From NCBI GenBank assembly GCA_002695005.1, contig NZNT01000021.1:40682-104681 (forward strand): 64,000 bases of DNA, written 5' to 3'. The translations under genes were made by a program, and so were the position numbers. The stretch comes from Maritimibacter sp. Its GTDB lineage: Bacteria; Pseudomonadota; Alphaproteobacteria; Rhodobacterales; Rhodobacteraceae. The notes below the pieces were generated by a model. The model was not told where the DNA came from. It worked only from the letters and a program-made list of their open reading frames with translations, and searched no databases. Positions 48,812-56,831 of this stretch are shown here, piece by piece (the stretch's first letter is position 1; each line of letters starts with the position of its first letter).

Positions 48812-49592
48812 TCGGTTTCCTGCGAATCTGAATGGGCGAGAATGTCTCGCCCTGCCGGATCTCGATGGCCCCGGTCTTGGCCAGCTCCAGCGAGGCCGCG
48901 AAATTGGCCGCCGTGGCGGATCGGCGTCGCGCCGGATCGCCCGACCAGCCCTCGGGCAGGTAGGACATGATATCGGTCCATTCGCCCGCGAAACCGATCA
49001 GATGGCGCATCCGGTCCAGTGCCTCTTCCAACGTCATGACGCTCTCACGATCCATCACGAAGGGGCGGAATTCGTCACGGGTGCGGATGCGGGCGTAGCC
49101 CTGCATGAGGTCCAGAAGGGTCGCGGTGTAAGACACCCGCTTGCGCCGTTCCACCACTTCCACTTGCCCACGCGCGAAAAAATCGCGGCCCAACTGGTCT
49201 CGGCCCATGAGTCGGGCCGACACATCCCGCATCGCTTGGAGGCGTTCCAGCTGGAACGCCAGATGGGCGGCAAGCTCTTCGCCGGACGGGCCTTCCTCGC
49301 TCGGATCGGGTGGGAGCAGCAGGCGCGATTTCAAAAAGGCGAGCCAGGCGGCCATGACGAGGTAATCGGCCGCCAGCTCGATCCGCAGGTGCCGCGCCTT
49401 CTCCACGAAGCCGAGGTATTGCTCGGCCAGCGCCAGCACCGAGATTTTTCGCAAGTCCACCTTTTGCGTGCGGGAGAGCGTCAGCAGCAGGTCGAGCGGC
49501 CCTTCGAACCCATCGACATCGACGATGAGCGCCTCGGCGGCCATACGTTCGGACACCGACAGAACGTCTGCCTGGAAATCATCGTCGGACAT
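48804..49592 (-). CDS. scpA: Segregation and condensation protein A
   Basis: Kleisin subunit that bridges SMC heads, 262 residues. The conserved N-terminal motif VDVDGFEGPLDLLLTLSRTQ is at about residues 23-42, followed by KVDLRKISVLALAEQYLGFV. The C-terminal winged helix ends in a short basic segment. It starts 10 bases after nagZ and overlaps scpB, so nagZ-scpA-scpB are one unit. Confidence 0.95.
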   Translation of the reverse strand: MSDDDFQADVLSVSERMAAEALIVDVDGFEGPLDLLLTLSRTQKVDLRKISVLALAEQYLGFVEKARHLRIELAADYLVMAAWLAFLKSRLLLPPDPSEEGPSGEELAAHLAFQLERLQAMRDVSARLMGRDQLGRDFFARGQVEVVERRKRVSYTATLLDLMQGYARIRTRDEFRPFVMDRESVMTLEEALDRMRHLIGFAGEWTDIMSYLPEGWSGDPARRRSATAANFAASLELAKTGAIEIRQGETFSPIQIRRKPND

Positions 49593-49602
49593 GCGGGAAG
49601 CG

Positions 49603-50607
49603 TCACCCTGCCTGATGCGTCATCAGGCTCTCAAACTCCGCGTCCAGCGCCGCAATGTCAATGGGATCGGGGTCCTGACGCCAGCCAAGGGCCGCCTCCG
49701 CCCGTTCAGCAGCCTTTCCGGCAAGCCGCCCGGTGGCGTCGGCGACAGCGCGCATCTCGTCCATCTCGCCGTTGCAATGCAGGATCAGGTCACAGCCCGC
49801 CTGAAGCGAGTCCCGGCACCGATCCTCTAACGAACCGGAAAGGGCCTTCATTGAAATGTCGTCGGTCATCAGAAGTCCGCCAAAGCCGATCCGGTCCCGG
49901 ATGATGTTGATCATGCGGGGCGACGTCGTCGCGGGCGCCTCCGCATCGATATCAACAAAGACCACATGCGCCGTCATCGCGAGCGGCAGGTTCGCGACGG
50001 ACTGGAAGGCCAGAAAATCAGAGACATTGAGCGCCTTCTCGCGCGCCTTGACCACAGGCAGTTCCAAGTGGCTGTCCTTGGTCGCCCGACCGTGTCCGGG
50101 GATGTGCTTGATGACCGGCAAGACACCGCCATCCACAAGACCCGTGGCCACGGCCCCGGCGATATCAGACACCTTTACGACGTCCTCGCCGTAGCACCGG
50201 TTCGACAGGATGTCATGCGTCTCGGCGCGCACGAGATCCACGACCGGGGCGCAGTTTCCGTCGATCCCGCAGGCGCGCAACTCATGGGCAATAATGCGGT
50301 AGCGCAGGTACATGGCATCGGCGGCCTTGCGACGGTTCAGCCGCACCTGATCCAATGCCGGGAGCCATTCGCGCCAATGTGGCGCCCCCATGCGGGCCAC
50401 CCGGCCCCCCTCCTGATCGATGAAAACCGGTGCATCTCGTCCGACAGCCTCACGCAGCTCGGTGGTAAGCCATGTGAGTTGCTCGGGGTCCTCGATATTG
50501 CGGGCGAACAGAATGAAGCCCCACGGATCCGCCTCCGCGAAGAAATCGCGCTCGGCGCGCGTCAGGCGCGGGCCTTCACAGCCAAGGATGAAGGCCCCTG
50601 CGCCCAT
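49603..50607 (-). CDS. nagZ: Beta-N-acetylhexosaminidase NagZ
   Basis: Cytosolic glycosidase (GH3) that removes GlcNAc from anhydro-muropeptides in cell-wall recycling, 334 residues. KHIPGHGRATKDSHLELP carries the flexible-loop Asp-His dyad of GH3 NagZ. DQEGGRVARM is the substrate-binding segment and LLMTDDISMKAL contains the nucleophile Asp. The stop of the SPOR gene lies 2 bases before its start. It feeds the recycling pathway; its genetic link to a SPOR-domain gene fits cell-wall work. Confidence 0.93.
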   Translation of the reverse strand: MGAGAFILGCEGPRLTRAERDFFAEADPWGFILFARNIEDPEQLTWLTTELREAVGRDAPVFIDQEGGRVARMGAPHWREWLPALDQVRLNRRKAADAMYLRYRIIAHELRACGIDGNCAPVVDLVRAETHDILSNRCYGEDVVKVSDIAGAVATGLVDGGVLPVIKHIPGHGRATKDSHLELPVVKAREKALNVSDFLAFQSVANLPLAMTAHVVFVDIDAEAPATTSPRMINIIRDRIGFGGLLMTDDISMKALSGSLEDRCRDSLQAGCDLILHCNGEMDEMRAVADATGRLAGKAAERAEAALGWRQDPDPIDIAALDAEFESLMTHQAG

Positions 50608-50609
50608 CC

Positions 50610-52055
50610 TCAGTGGGTCACGACCGGGATGCAGGATGCCTTGCCGGCCGTCAAAGCGGCGCAGAGACGCCGCGCTTCCGACAGATCCTCGAACCCCATG
50701 GCGCGAAGACGGTAGAAGGTCTTGCCCCCGGACTGCGCCTTCTCGATCACGCGGGCCTTACCCTCGAGATACTCCGCGAACCGACCGCTCAGTTGATCCC
50801 ACTCGGCGCGCGCCACGTCTTCGGTGTCGAAGGCACCAAGTTGCACAAGCCGCGTGCCCGCCGCGATCTCGGCCGGGTCGACTTCACGCGCCACTTGCTG
50901 TGCGGCCGCGAGCAGCGCGTCCGAAGACGGCGAGGCCGCCGAACGGGCCACGAGGTCGCTGGGACGCGGCACGGGGCGCGGCGACCTGGCGACACCCGGA
51001 ACGTCTGGCTGCACGATCTCGCCACTGCGGACGGCGGCAAGAGCGCGTTCCTCGGCCTCGGGTGACATGGAAAGATCGGCCTCTTCACCAGACAGCGGCG
51101 CGGACTCGGCGGCGATCTGCTCGACGAGCGACTGGGCGGCGGCCTGCGCATCGTCCGGCGAGGCCGCGACATCCAGCGGCTCAGTTCCCAGCTTCGGCCG
51201 ACTGTCGCCAGCTTCGGCGGTCGGTGTCGCCTCGATCTGTGACGGCGACACGGCGGGCGCGTCGTTCTCGTCCAGCGTATCTGCGGGCGGCGCAAGCACG
51301 AGTTGGTTCGCGGGGCCCTCGGCGGTGCCCTCGGCGGCCACGTTGTTTACCGCGAGGCCCTGATGCTCGGCATCTTCACCACCGGGGTTCTCGGGTTGGA
51401 TTCGCATCGGCCCTTCGAGCGCGGCGATGACCGGGATTTCGGTGACGTCGCGCATGGCGAGCTTGTAGCCCCAGACCGCAAGCCCGGCGATCAGGGCAAT
51501 CGACACGACCGCACCCAAGCCGTTCATCACGCCAGCGACACCGCCGCCGGAAGCCTCCGGCATGGGCTCATGGTCATAGTAGTGTGGTTGTGCCGCGGCC
51601 TGCGGCGGCTGGGCCTGTGCGGCATAGTAGCCTTGCGGCTGCGGCTGCGGCTGAGCCTGTGGCTGCGCAGCAGGATGATGATGTGCGTAGGTGATGTTCT
51701 GCGGCTGCGGCGCAGGGGCTTGCGCTGCGCGCGGTTGAGCCTGAGGCCGCGCCTGATGTTGCGGATGCGCGTAACCCTGCGTCCGGGGATGTGGCTGGGC
51801 ATTCTGCGCATGAGGATGCGCTGTCGCCCGCCCCTGCTGCGGATGCGCCTGACGCGCGGGCTGTGGTTGCGGCTGTGGCGCAGGCTGAGGTTGTGGCGCC
51901 GGTTGCGCCCGCAACGGCGGTTCGGAGCGCGCCTGAGGCTGCGCCTGTCCGTGCCACGCCGGATCCTGAACCTGTTGGTCGTGAGAATAGCCCTGATGGT
52001 GCTGCGGATAGCCGGGATGCCCCGCGCCGGGGCCGCCCCAATTCGCGTTCGTCAT
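50610..52055 (-). CDS. SPOR-domain cell-wall-binding membrane protein
   Basis: A 481-residue bitopic inner-membrane protein. Residues 1-170 are a low-complexity cytosolic region rich in Gln, Pro, His and Ala (repeats such as QPQPAPQPQP). One membrane helix lies at about 175-197. An acidic, Pro/Ala-rich periplasmic linker follows. A C-terminal SPOR domain (about 402-478, RLVQLGAFDTEDVARAEW) would bind denuded septal peptidoglycan. The start at 52055 has AGGCAGG upstream. Co-directed with argS upstream and nagZ downstream. The long His/Gln-rich cytosolic part is unusual for SPOR proteins. Confidence 0.87.
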   Translation of the reverse strand: MTNANWGGPGAGHPGYPQHHQGYSHDQQVQDPAWHGQAQPQARSEPPLRAQPAPQPQPAPQPQPQPARQAHPQQGRATAHPHAQNAQPHPRTQGYAHPQHQARPQAQPRAAQAPAPQPQNITYAHHHPAAQPQAQPQPQPQGYYAAQAQPPQAAAQPHYYDHEPMPEASGGGVAGVMNGLGAVVSIALIAGLAVWGYKLAMRDVTEIPVIAALEGPMRIQPENPGGEDAEHQGLAVNNVAAEGTAEGPANQLVLAPPADTLDENDAPAVSPSQIEATPTAEAGDSRPKLGTEPLDVAASPDDAQAAAQSLVEQIAAESAPLSGEEADLSMSPEAEERALAAVRSGEIVQPDVPGVARSPRPVPRPSDLVARSAASPSSDALLAAAQQVAREVDPAEIAAGTRLVQLGAFDTEDVARAEWDQLSGRFAEYLEGKARVIEKAQSGGKTFYRLRAMGFEDLSEARRLCAALTAGKASCIPVVTH

Positions 52056-52189
52056 TGCCTGCCTCGCTGTGGACACGCGCCGAAACCGACCACGCGCCCC
52101 TCGATCTGATGCCTCGCCCGCCCCTTGTTTTCTTGGAGATCAAGTCTCCGGGACTGGGCTTTCCTCGACCGCTCGGCTGCACCTGTTCG

Positions 52190-53908
52190 TCAGCGCATTT
52201 CCTCAAGCGGCGTCACGCCAAGAATACCAAGACCCGCTGAAATCACAACGGAAACGGCTTTCGGCAGGGCAATTTTCGCCGCTGTTGCTTGGGCGTCACT
52301 CTCCTGAAGGAAACGCAACGCGGGCGTATCATTCCCCTTGTTCCAGAGCGCATGAAATTCACTGGCCAGTTCATAGAGGTAGAAAGCGACGCGGTGCGGC
52401 TCATGCGTGCGTGCAGCGATCTCGACGAGGCGCGGCCATTCCGCGAGCTTCTGGGCCACCTTGATCTCGGCCTCGTCGGTGAGCGCGGGCGTACCCGGAA
52501 CAACGCCCATGTCAGCAGCCTTGCGCAGCACGGAATGGACCCGGGCGTTGGCATATTGAACATAGAAGACCGGGTTGTCCTTGGACTGCTCCAGCGCCTT
52601 GTCGAAATCGAAGTCCAGGGGCGCATCGTTCTTGCGGGTGAGCATGATGAACCGGGTCACGCCCGGCCCCACTTCGTCCACCACATCGCGCAGGGTGACG
52701 AAGGTTCCGGCCCGCTTGGACATCTTGAACGGCTCGCCATTCTTGTAGAGCTTGACCAGTTGCGTTAGCTTGATGTCGAGCGGCACGCGGTTTTCAGACA
52801 GCGCCGCAACAGCGGCCTTCATCCGCTTCACATAGCCGCCGTGATCGGCCCCGAACACGTCGATCAGCTGGTCGAACCCGCGGGTCACCTTGTCATAGTG
52901 ATAGGCGATGTCGGGCGCGAAATAGGTCCAGGCCCCGTCCGACTTCATGATCGGGCGATCCACGTCGTCGCCGTAATCGGTCGACTTGAAGAGGGTCTGC
53001 TCTCGCGGCTCCCAATCCTCTGGCAGCTTGCCCTTGGGCGGTTCAAGCGTGCCCTTGTAGATCAGGTCTTTGGAGCGCAGATCCTCGATCGCCGCTTCGA
53101 TCCGGCCGGTACCGTAGAGGCCCTTTTCCGAGAAGAACACGTCCATCTCGACGCCAAGCGCCTTAAGGTCGGCCCGGATCAGCTCCATCATCGCCTCGGT
53201 CGCGAAATCGCGCACCTCCTCGAGCCAGAACTGTTCGCCCTTGCCGACAAAGGCGTCGCCCACCTTTGCCTTGAGCGCCTCGCCCACCTCGATCAGGTAG
53301 TCGCCCGGATATGTGCCATCCTCAAAGGCGACCTCCTGCCCGTGCGCTTCCAGATACCGCAGGTAAACGGAACGCGCGAGCACATCGACCTGCGCGCCCC
53401 CGTCGTTGATGTAGTATTCCCGGGTCACGTCATGGCCCGCGTACTCCAGCAGGCTCGCAAGCGCGTCACCGAACACAGCACCCCGCGTATGTCCAACGTG
53501 CAGCGGCCCGGTGGGGTTGGCCGAGACGTATTCGACGTTGACCTTCTGCCCCTGCCCCATGTCGGACCGGCCATAGCCCTCGTTTGCCAGCACGCCTTCC
53601 ACAAGGGCGGCCCACACGCCGGGATCGAGCCGTAGGTTCAGAAAGCCCGGCCCCGCCACCTCGGCCGAGACGATGCGCGCATCCGCGGCCAGCTTGCCCG
53701 CGAGCGCCTCGGCAATGTCGCGCGGCTTCAGACCCGCGGGCTTGGCCAGAACCATCGCGGCATTGGTCGCCATGTCCCCATGCGCCGGATCACGCGGCGG
53801 TTCGACCGCAACATTCGCGAAATCGAGCCCGTCGGGCAGCGCTCCCTCGGCCACGAGCGCGTCCAGAGACGCAATCACGAGCCCACGGATATCGGCAAAG
53901 AGGTTCAT
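52190..53908 (-). CDS. argS: Arginyl-tRNA synthetase
   Basis: Class I aminoacyl-tRNA synthetase, 572 residues. The N-terminal Arg-tRNA-specific domain is at 1-110. The HIGH motif appears as HVGHTRG (in [18 protein letters not shown]) and the KMSKS loop as KMSKRAGTF. The C-terminal anticodon-binding DALR domain ends with [26 protein letters not shown] precedes the ATG. It is 84 bases downstream of dgt. Confidence 0.97.
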   Translation of the reverse strand: MNLFADIRGLVIASLDALVAEGALPDGLDFANVAVEPPRDPAHGDMATNAAMVLAKPAGLKPRDIAEALAGKLAADARIVSAEVAGPGFLNLRLDPGVWAALVEGVLANEGYGRSDMGQGQKVNVEYVSANPTGPLHVGHTRGAVFGDALASLLEYAGHDVTREYYINDGGAQVDVLARSVYLRYLEAHGQEVAFEDGTYPGDYLIEVGEALKAKVGDAFVGKGEQFWLEEVRDFATEAMMELIRADLKALGVEMDVFFSEKGLYGTGRIEAAIEDLRSKDLIYKGTLEPPKGKLPEDWEPREQTLFKSTDYGDDVDRPIMKSDGAWTYFAPDIAYHYDKVTRGFDQLIDVFGADHGGYVKRMKAAVAALSENRVPLDIKLTQLVKLYKNGEPFKMSKRAGTFVTLRDVVDEVGPGVTRFIMLTRKNDAPLDFDFDKALEQSKDNPVFYVQYANARVHSVLRKAADMGVVPGTPALTDEAEIKVAQKLAEWPRLVEIAARTHEPHRVAFYLYELASEFHALWNKGNDTPALRFLQESDAQATAAKIALPKAVSVVISAGLGILGVTPLEEMR

Positions 53909-53992
53909 GGCACACCTTTAGAGAAACCTCGCGCGGTCTACCACGACGACCCGGAAGGTCAACGCCCGACACTCCGCATCGTTGTCCAGAGC

Positions 53993-55162
53993 CTACTTCG
54001 CCAGCAGACGCGAGCGTGTATCCGAGCCCCCGATGAACCGGCCATGCGTTTCAATGGCGAAGCGGTCGGTCATGCCGGCGATATAGTCGGCCACGATCCG
54101 CGCGAGGGCCCGCTCGTCCGAAGCCTGAGACACGTCCTCGCGCCACTCGGCGGGGAGGTAGTCCGGGTTCTTCATGAACAGCGGAAACAGCTCATCAACG
54201 ATCGCCGTCACCTCGGCCCGCATCTGCACCACGGACGGCGCGCGGTAGACCTTGCGAAACAGGAAGCCGCGAAGCTGTTTGAGCTCCTCCCAGATTTCGC
54301 CCGAAAACCGGATGATCTGCCGCCCGGCCATGCGCACATCGGTCGCCGAGGCCGGGTCGAGCGCCGCGATCTCGGCGCGCGATGTGGCGAGCACGTCCTC
54401 GACCATCACGCCGAATACGCGGCGCAATGCCTCATGCCGGCGGCGGTTGGAATCCAATGTCGGGTACATCTGATCCACCGCTGCATAGCTGCGCGCGATC
54501 ATCGGGACGACGAGGATTTCCTCCTCGTCGATCAGCTTGGCGCGGATCGCATCGTGCAGATCGTGGTTGTTGTAGGCGATGTCATCGGACAGCGCCGCCA
54601 CCTGAGCCTCGGCGCTGGCATGCGTGTCGAGCTCGAGGTCATGGCGCGCGTTGTACTCCGCCAGCGCCACGGGCAGCTCGCCCGTCACCGGCCCGTTATG
54701 TTTCGCAATCCCTTCAAGGGTTTCCCACGTCAGGTTCAACCCGTCGAACTCGGCATAATGCCGTTCCAGCGAGGTCACGATCCGCAGCGCCTGGGCGTTG
54801 TGATCGAAGCCACCATACGGCTGCATCAGCGCGTCCAGCGCCTCCTCGCCCGTGTGGCCGAACGGCGTGTGGCCAAGGTCATGGGCCAGCGCCACGGCCT
54901 CGGTGAGTTGTTCATTCAGACCAAGCGTGCCGGCGATCGTCCGCGCCACCTGCGCCACTTCGATCGAATGGGTCAGGCGCGTGCGGTAGTAGTCGCCCTC
55001 GTGCTCCAGAAACACCTGCGTCTTGTGTTTCAGGCGCCGGAAGGCGGACGAATGGATGATCCGGTCGCGATCTCTCTGGAACGGCGACCGGAACCGGCTT
55101 TCCTCTTCCGGAAATAACCGCCCGCGGCTCTCCGCCGGTTCACACGCAAACGTGGCCGTCAT
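53993..55162 (-). CDS. dgt: dGTPase-like deoxynucleotide triphosphohydrolase
   Basis: HD-domain enzyme that hydrolyses dNTPs to nucleosides and triphosphate, 389 residues (the type-2 length, shorter than E. coli Dgt). The metal site residues are in RLTHSIEVAQVAR and LAHDLGHTPFGHTGE (HD pair), and the later SDDIAYNNHDLHD segment supplies the last Asp. GAGGCAGC precedes the ATG. It is divergent from erpA with 74 bases between starts. Confidence 0.92.
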   Translation of the reverse strand: MTATFACEPAESRGRLFPEEESRFRSPFQRDRDRIIHSSAFRRLKHKTQVFLEHEGDYYRTRLTHSIEVAQVARTIAGTLGLNEQLTEAVALAHDLGHTPFGHTGEEALDALMQPYGGFDHNAQALRIVTSLERHYAEFDGLNLTWETLEGIAKHNGPVTGELPVALAEYNARHDLELDTHASAEAQVAALSDDIAYNNHDLHDAIRAKLIDEEEILVVPMIARSYAAVDQMYPTLDSNRRRHEALRRVFGVMVEDVLATSRAEIAALDPASATDVRMAGRQIIRFSGEIWEELKQLRGFLFRKVYRAPSVVQMRAEVTAIVDELFPLFMKNPDYLPAEWREDVSQASDERALARIVADYIAGMTDRFAIETHGRFIGGSDTRSRLLAK

Positions 55163-55236
55163 GCTGCCTCGATCTCTTGTTGCTCTGTCCCGCTATCCAT
55201 ATATTGCAACCAGACCACAGTTGAAACGGGTGAAAC

Positions 55237-55566
55237 ATGGACCTCAACCTGCCACCGAAAGTGACCGACCGCGCCTTTGCCCGGCTGGGCGAGATCGGGG
55301 CCGGCAAGGACGGCAAGGCCCTGCGCGTGGCCGTCGAGGGCGGCGGCTGCTCGGGCTTTCAGTATGACATCGCGCTGGACGAACCAGGCGATGGCGACCT
55401 TGTGCTCGAAGGCGAAGGCGAACGCGTGATCATCGACGAGGTTTCGCTCCCGTTCCTCACGGGCGCCGTGATCGACTTTACCGAAGAACTGATCGGCGCG
55501 CGCTTCGTGATCGACAACCCCAACGCGTCGAGCTCCTGCGGTTGCGGCACGTCCTTCTCGATGTGA
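55237..55566 (+). CDS. erpA: Iron-sulfur cluster insertion protein ErpA (A-type carrier)
   Basis: A-type Fe-S carrier of 109 residues. The three conserved cysteines are present: Cys38 in GGGCSGFQY and Cys101 and Cys103 in SSCGCGTSF. It passes clusters to apo-enzymes. ErpA and IscA are hard to tell apart by sequence; the lone location favours ErpA. Its stop codon directly abuts the stop of the convergent RES toxin gene, with no bases between. Confidence 0.9.
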   Translation: MDLNLPPKVTDRAFARLGEIGAGKDGKALRVAVEGGGCSGFQYDIALDEPGDGDLVLEGEGERVIIDEVSLPFLTGAVIDFTEELIGARFVIDNPNASSSCGCGTSFSM

Positions 55567-56331
55567 TCACCGGACCCAGGCCAACGCGGAAAGCCGTGGG
55601 TCATCAAAGGTTTCCGGCCCGAAGCTCAATCTGATATCGGGGAATTCGCACAGCGCCTGCGCGCCGTGAGCAGAAAGGTGGACGCGCCATGTCTGCCGGT
55701 CCCCCGGCGCGTTTTCGGCGAATGTCGCGCAGTCCAATACGGCGACGTTCGCGCGGCCCTCTAGATCACGCACAGACTGGTAACGGATCAGGGTCGCCCC
55801 GGCGGCCCGCGCACGCTCTTCCAACGTCTGACACGCGCCGTAGGACACCGGGTCCGTCCATAGCGCCACGTCTGCAGCAAGCGGCGCAGCCGTCAGGTCG
55901 AGTGCCCGACCGCTCGCCAGTTTCACGGAAAACGCCGTGTAGACCCCGGCATCCTCAGGCCAAGGCGTTTCAGGTGAGTCGGCGTAGAACAGGATGCGAT
56001 AGAACACCATCTCGGCCACGGCCGCCTCCACCGCTTCGGACCCGTACCACACCCCCGGCGTCATCCCGGCCCGCCGAAAGCGCGAGCCGTGGGGATACGG
56101 TCCGTCATAGCGAAATGGCGTTGAGAGCAGGTAATGCAGGTGCTGGCACGGCTGGGGCACAGGCGGCTTCGCCGTTTCGAGGATTTCCTCCAGAACCGCC
56201 TGCTCATCGGATCCATCCACGATCTTCATGGTCGAGACCAGATGTTGCGCCTCCACCAGCCGCCACCCGCGCCCGGTCCAGGGCCGCAGCTCAGAGCGGA
56301 GCGCGTCGGCTGTCCAGGTATCCAACGACAC
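55567..56331 (-). CDS. RES-domain toxin of a type II toxin-antitoxin system
   Basis: A 254-residue protein whose core (about residues 20-220) is a RES domain. RES toxins of the ParT/MbcT/Res group degrade or modify NAD+. Family landmarks are the Arg early in the domain, the RFRRAGMTPGVWYGSEAVEA-type segment (Arg and Glu of the active site) and a late conserved Ser. I chose a GTG start at 56331 with GGAGGG 8 bases upstream; it overlaps the antitoxin gene by 41 bases. Upstream in-frame sequence runs far into the antitoxin gene and has no ATG with a ribosome site. Convergent with erpA. Confidence 0.85.
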   Translation of the reverse strand: MSLDTWTADALRSELRPWTGRGWRLVEAQHLVSTMKIVDGSDEQAVLEEILETAKPPVPQPCQHLHYLLSTPFRYDGPYPHGSRFRRAGMTPGVWYGSEAVEAAVAEMVFYRILFYADSPETPWPEDAGVYTAFSVKLASGRALDLTAAPLAADVALWTDPVSYGACQTLEERARAAGATLIRYQSVRDLEGRANVAVLDCATFAENAPGDRQTWRVHLSAHGAQALCEFPDIRLSFGPETFDDPRLSALAWVR

Positions 56332-56674
56332 GGACAAGACCCTCCACGCTTCCGATCGCTTCGGCGGGCGCCTGCCCCAGCGCTGTGTTCGGCCCCTTGA
56401 ACCAGGCCTTCGATGCTCGCTCATCGCCCCCTGTGATCGCGTCAAGCGACCGGAACAGGCGCACGAAGAGGACCGCGAGTTCGTAGGGCTTTGTCCCCTC
56501 CTCCAAGGTCCACGCGCCCTTGGACATGCGCGAAATCGTGGGAGCCGACACGCCAATGACCGACGCCAGCCGCGCGCCGGTGAGGCCGAGCCGCTCGGCT
56601 GCGCGCAAGAGCGCCTTTGTCAGAACGACGCCCTTTTCCGGGGTTGTGGTGGGCTGCATGAGAACCTGAGACAT
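56291..56674 (-). CDS. Xre/MbcA/ParS-family antitoxin
   Basis: A 127-residue antitoxin. The N-terminal Xre-type helix-turn-helix (about residues 15-65) reads KALLRAAERLGLTGARLASV, then SAPTISRMSKG. The C-terminal toxin-binding domain (about 65-127) has the family ends AWFKGPNTALGQAP, then VVGYLDSRRA. AAGGA lies 8 bases before the ATG at 56674. It is the first gene of the pair and overlaps the RES toxin gene. Promoter and operator lie just upstream. Confidence 0.87.
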   Translation of the reverse strand: MSQVLMQPTTTPEKGVVLTKALLRAAERLGLTGARLASVIGVSAPTISRMSKGAWTLEEGTKPYELAVLFVRLFRSLDAITGGDERASKAWFKGPNTALGQAPAEAIGSVEGLVRVVGYLDSRRAPL

Positions 56675-56697
56675 GGCGACGATCCTTTCTGCTGAAA

Positions 56698-56726
56698 TAT
56701 TTATGGCAAATAACTCCAATTTGCAA
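56698..56726 (-). promoter_or_regulatory. Antitoxin promoter with embedded palindromic operator
   Basis: On the minus strand TTGCAA (56721-56726) and TAAATA (56698-56703) are 17 bases apart. The palindrome GCAAAT (56706-56711), 7 bases, ATTTGC (56719-56724) fills the spacer and touches the -35. This is the expected position for an autorepressor operator, 32-50 bases before the antitoxin ATG. Confidence 0.6.
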
Positions 56727-56831
56727 GCCCGACACCCCAACACCGTGACGCTTCTCGCCCGCCACGAGTCGTAACCTGCCTTGTTCCTGCGCCTACGCCA
56801 GATACAACACGCTCAGAAGCAGGAGCGCGAC

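Noticed and set aside
51600..52000. Short repeats in the SPOR gene as a CRISPR or tandem-repeat locus
   Set aside because: They are in-frame codon repeats for Gln/Pro/His-rich protein, with irregular spacing and no unique spacers.
53780..55117. 445-codon plus-strand open frame
   Set aside because: Antisense to argS and dgt, both with complete motifs.
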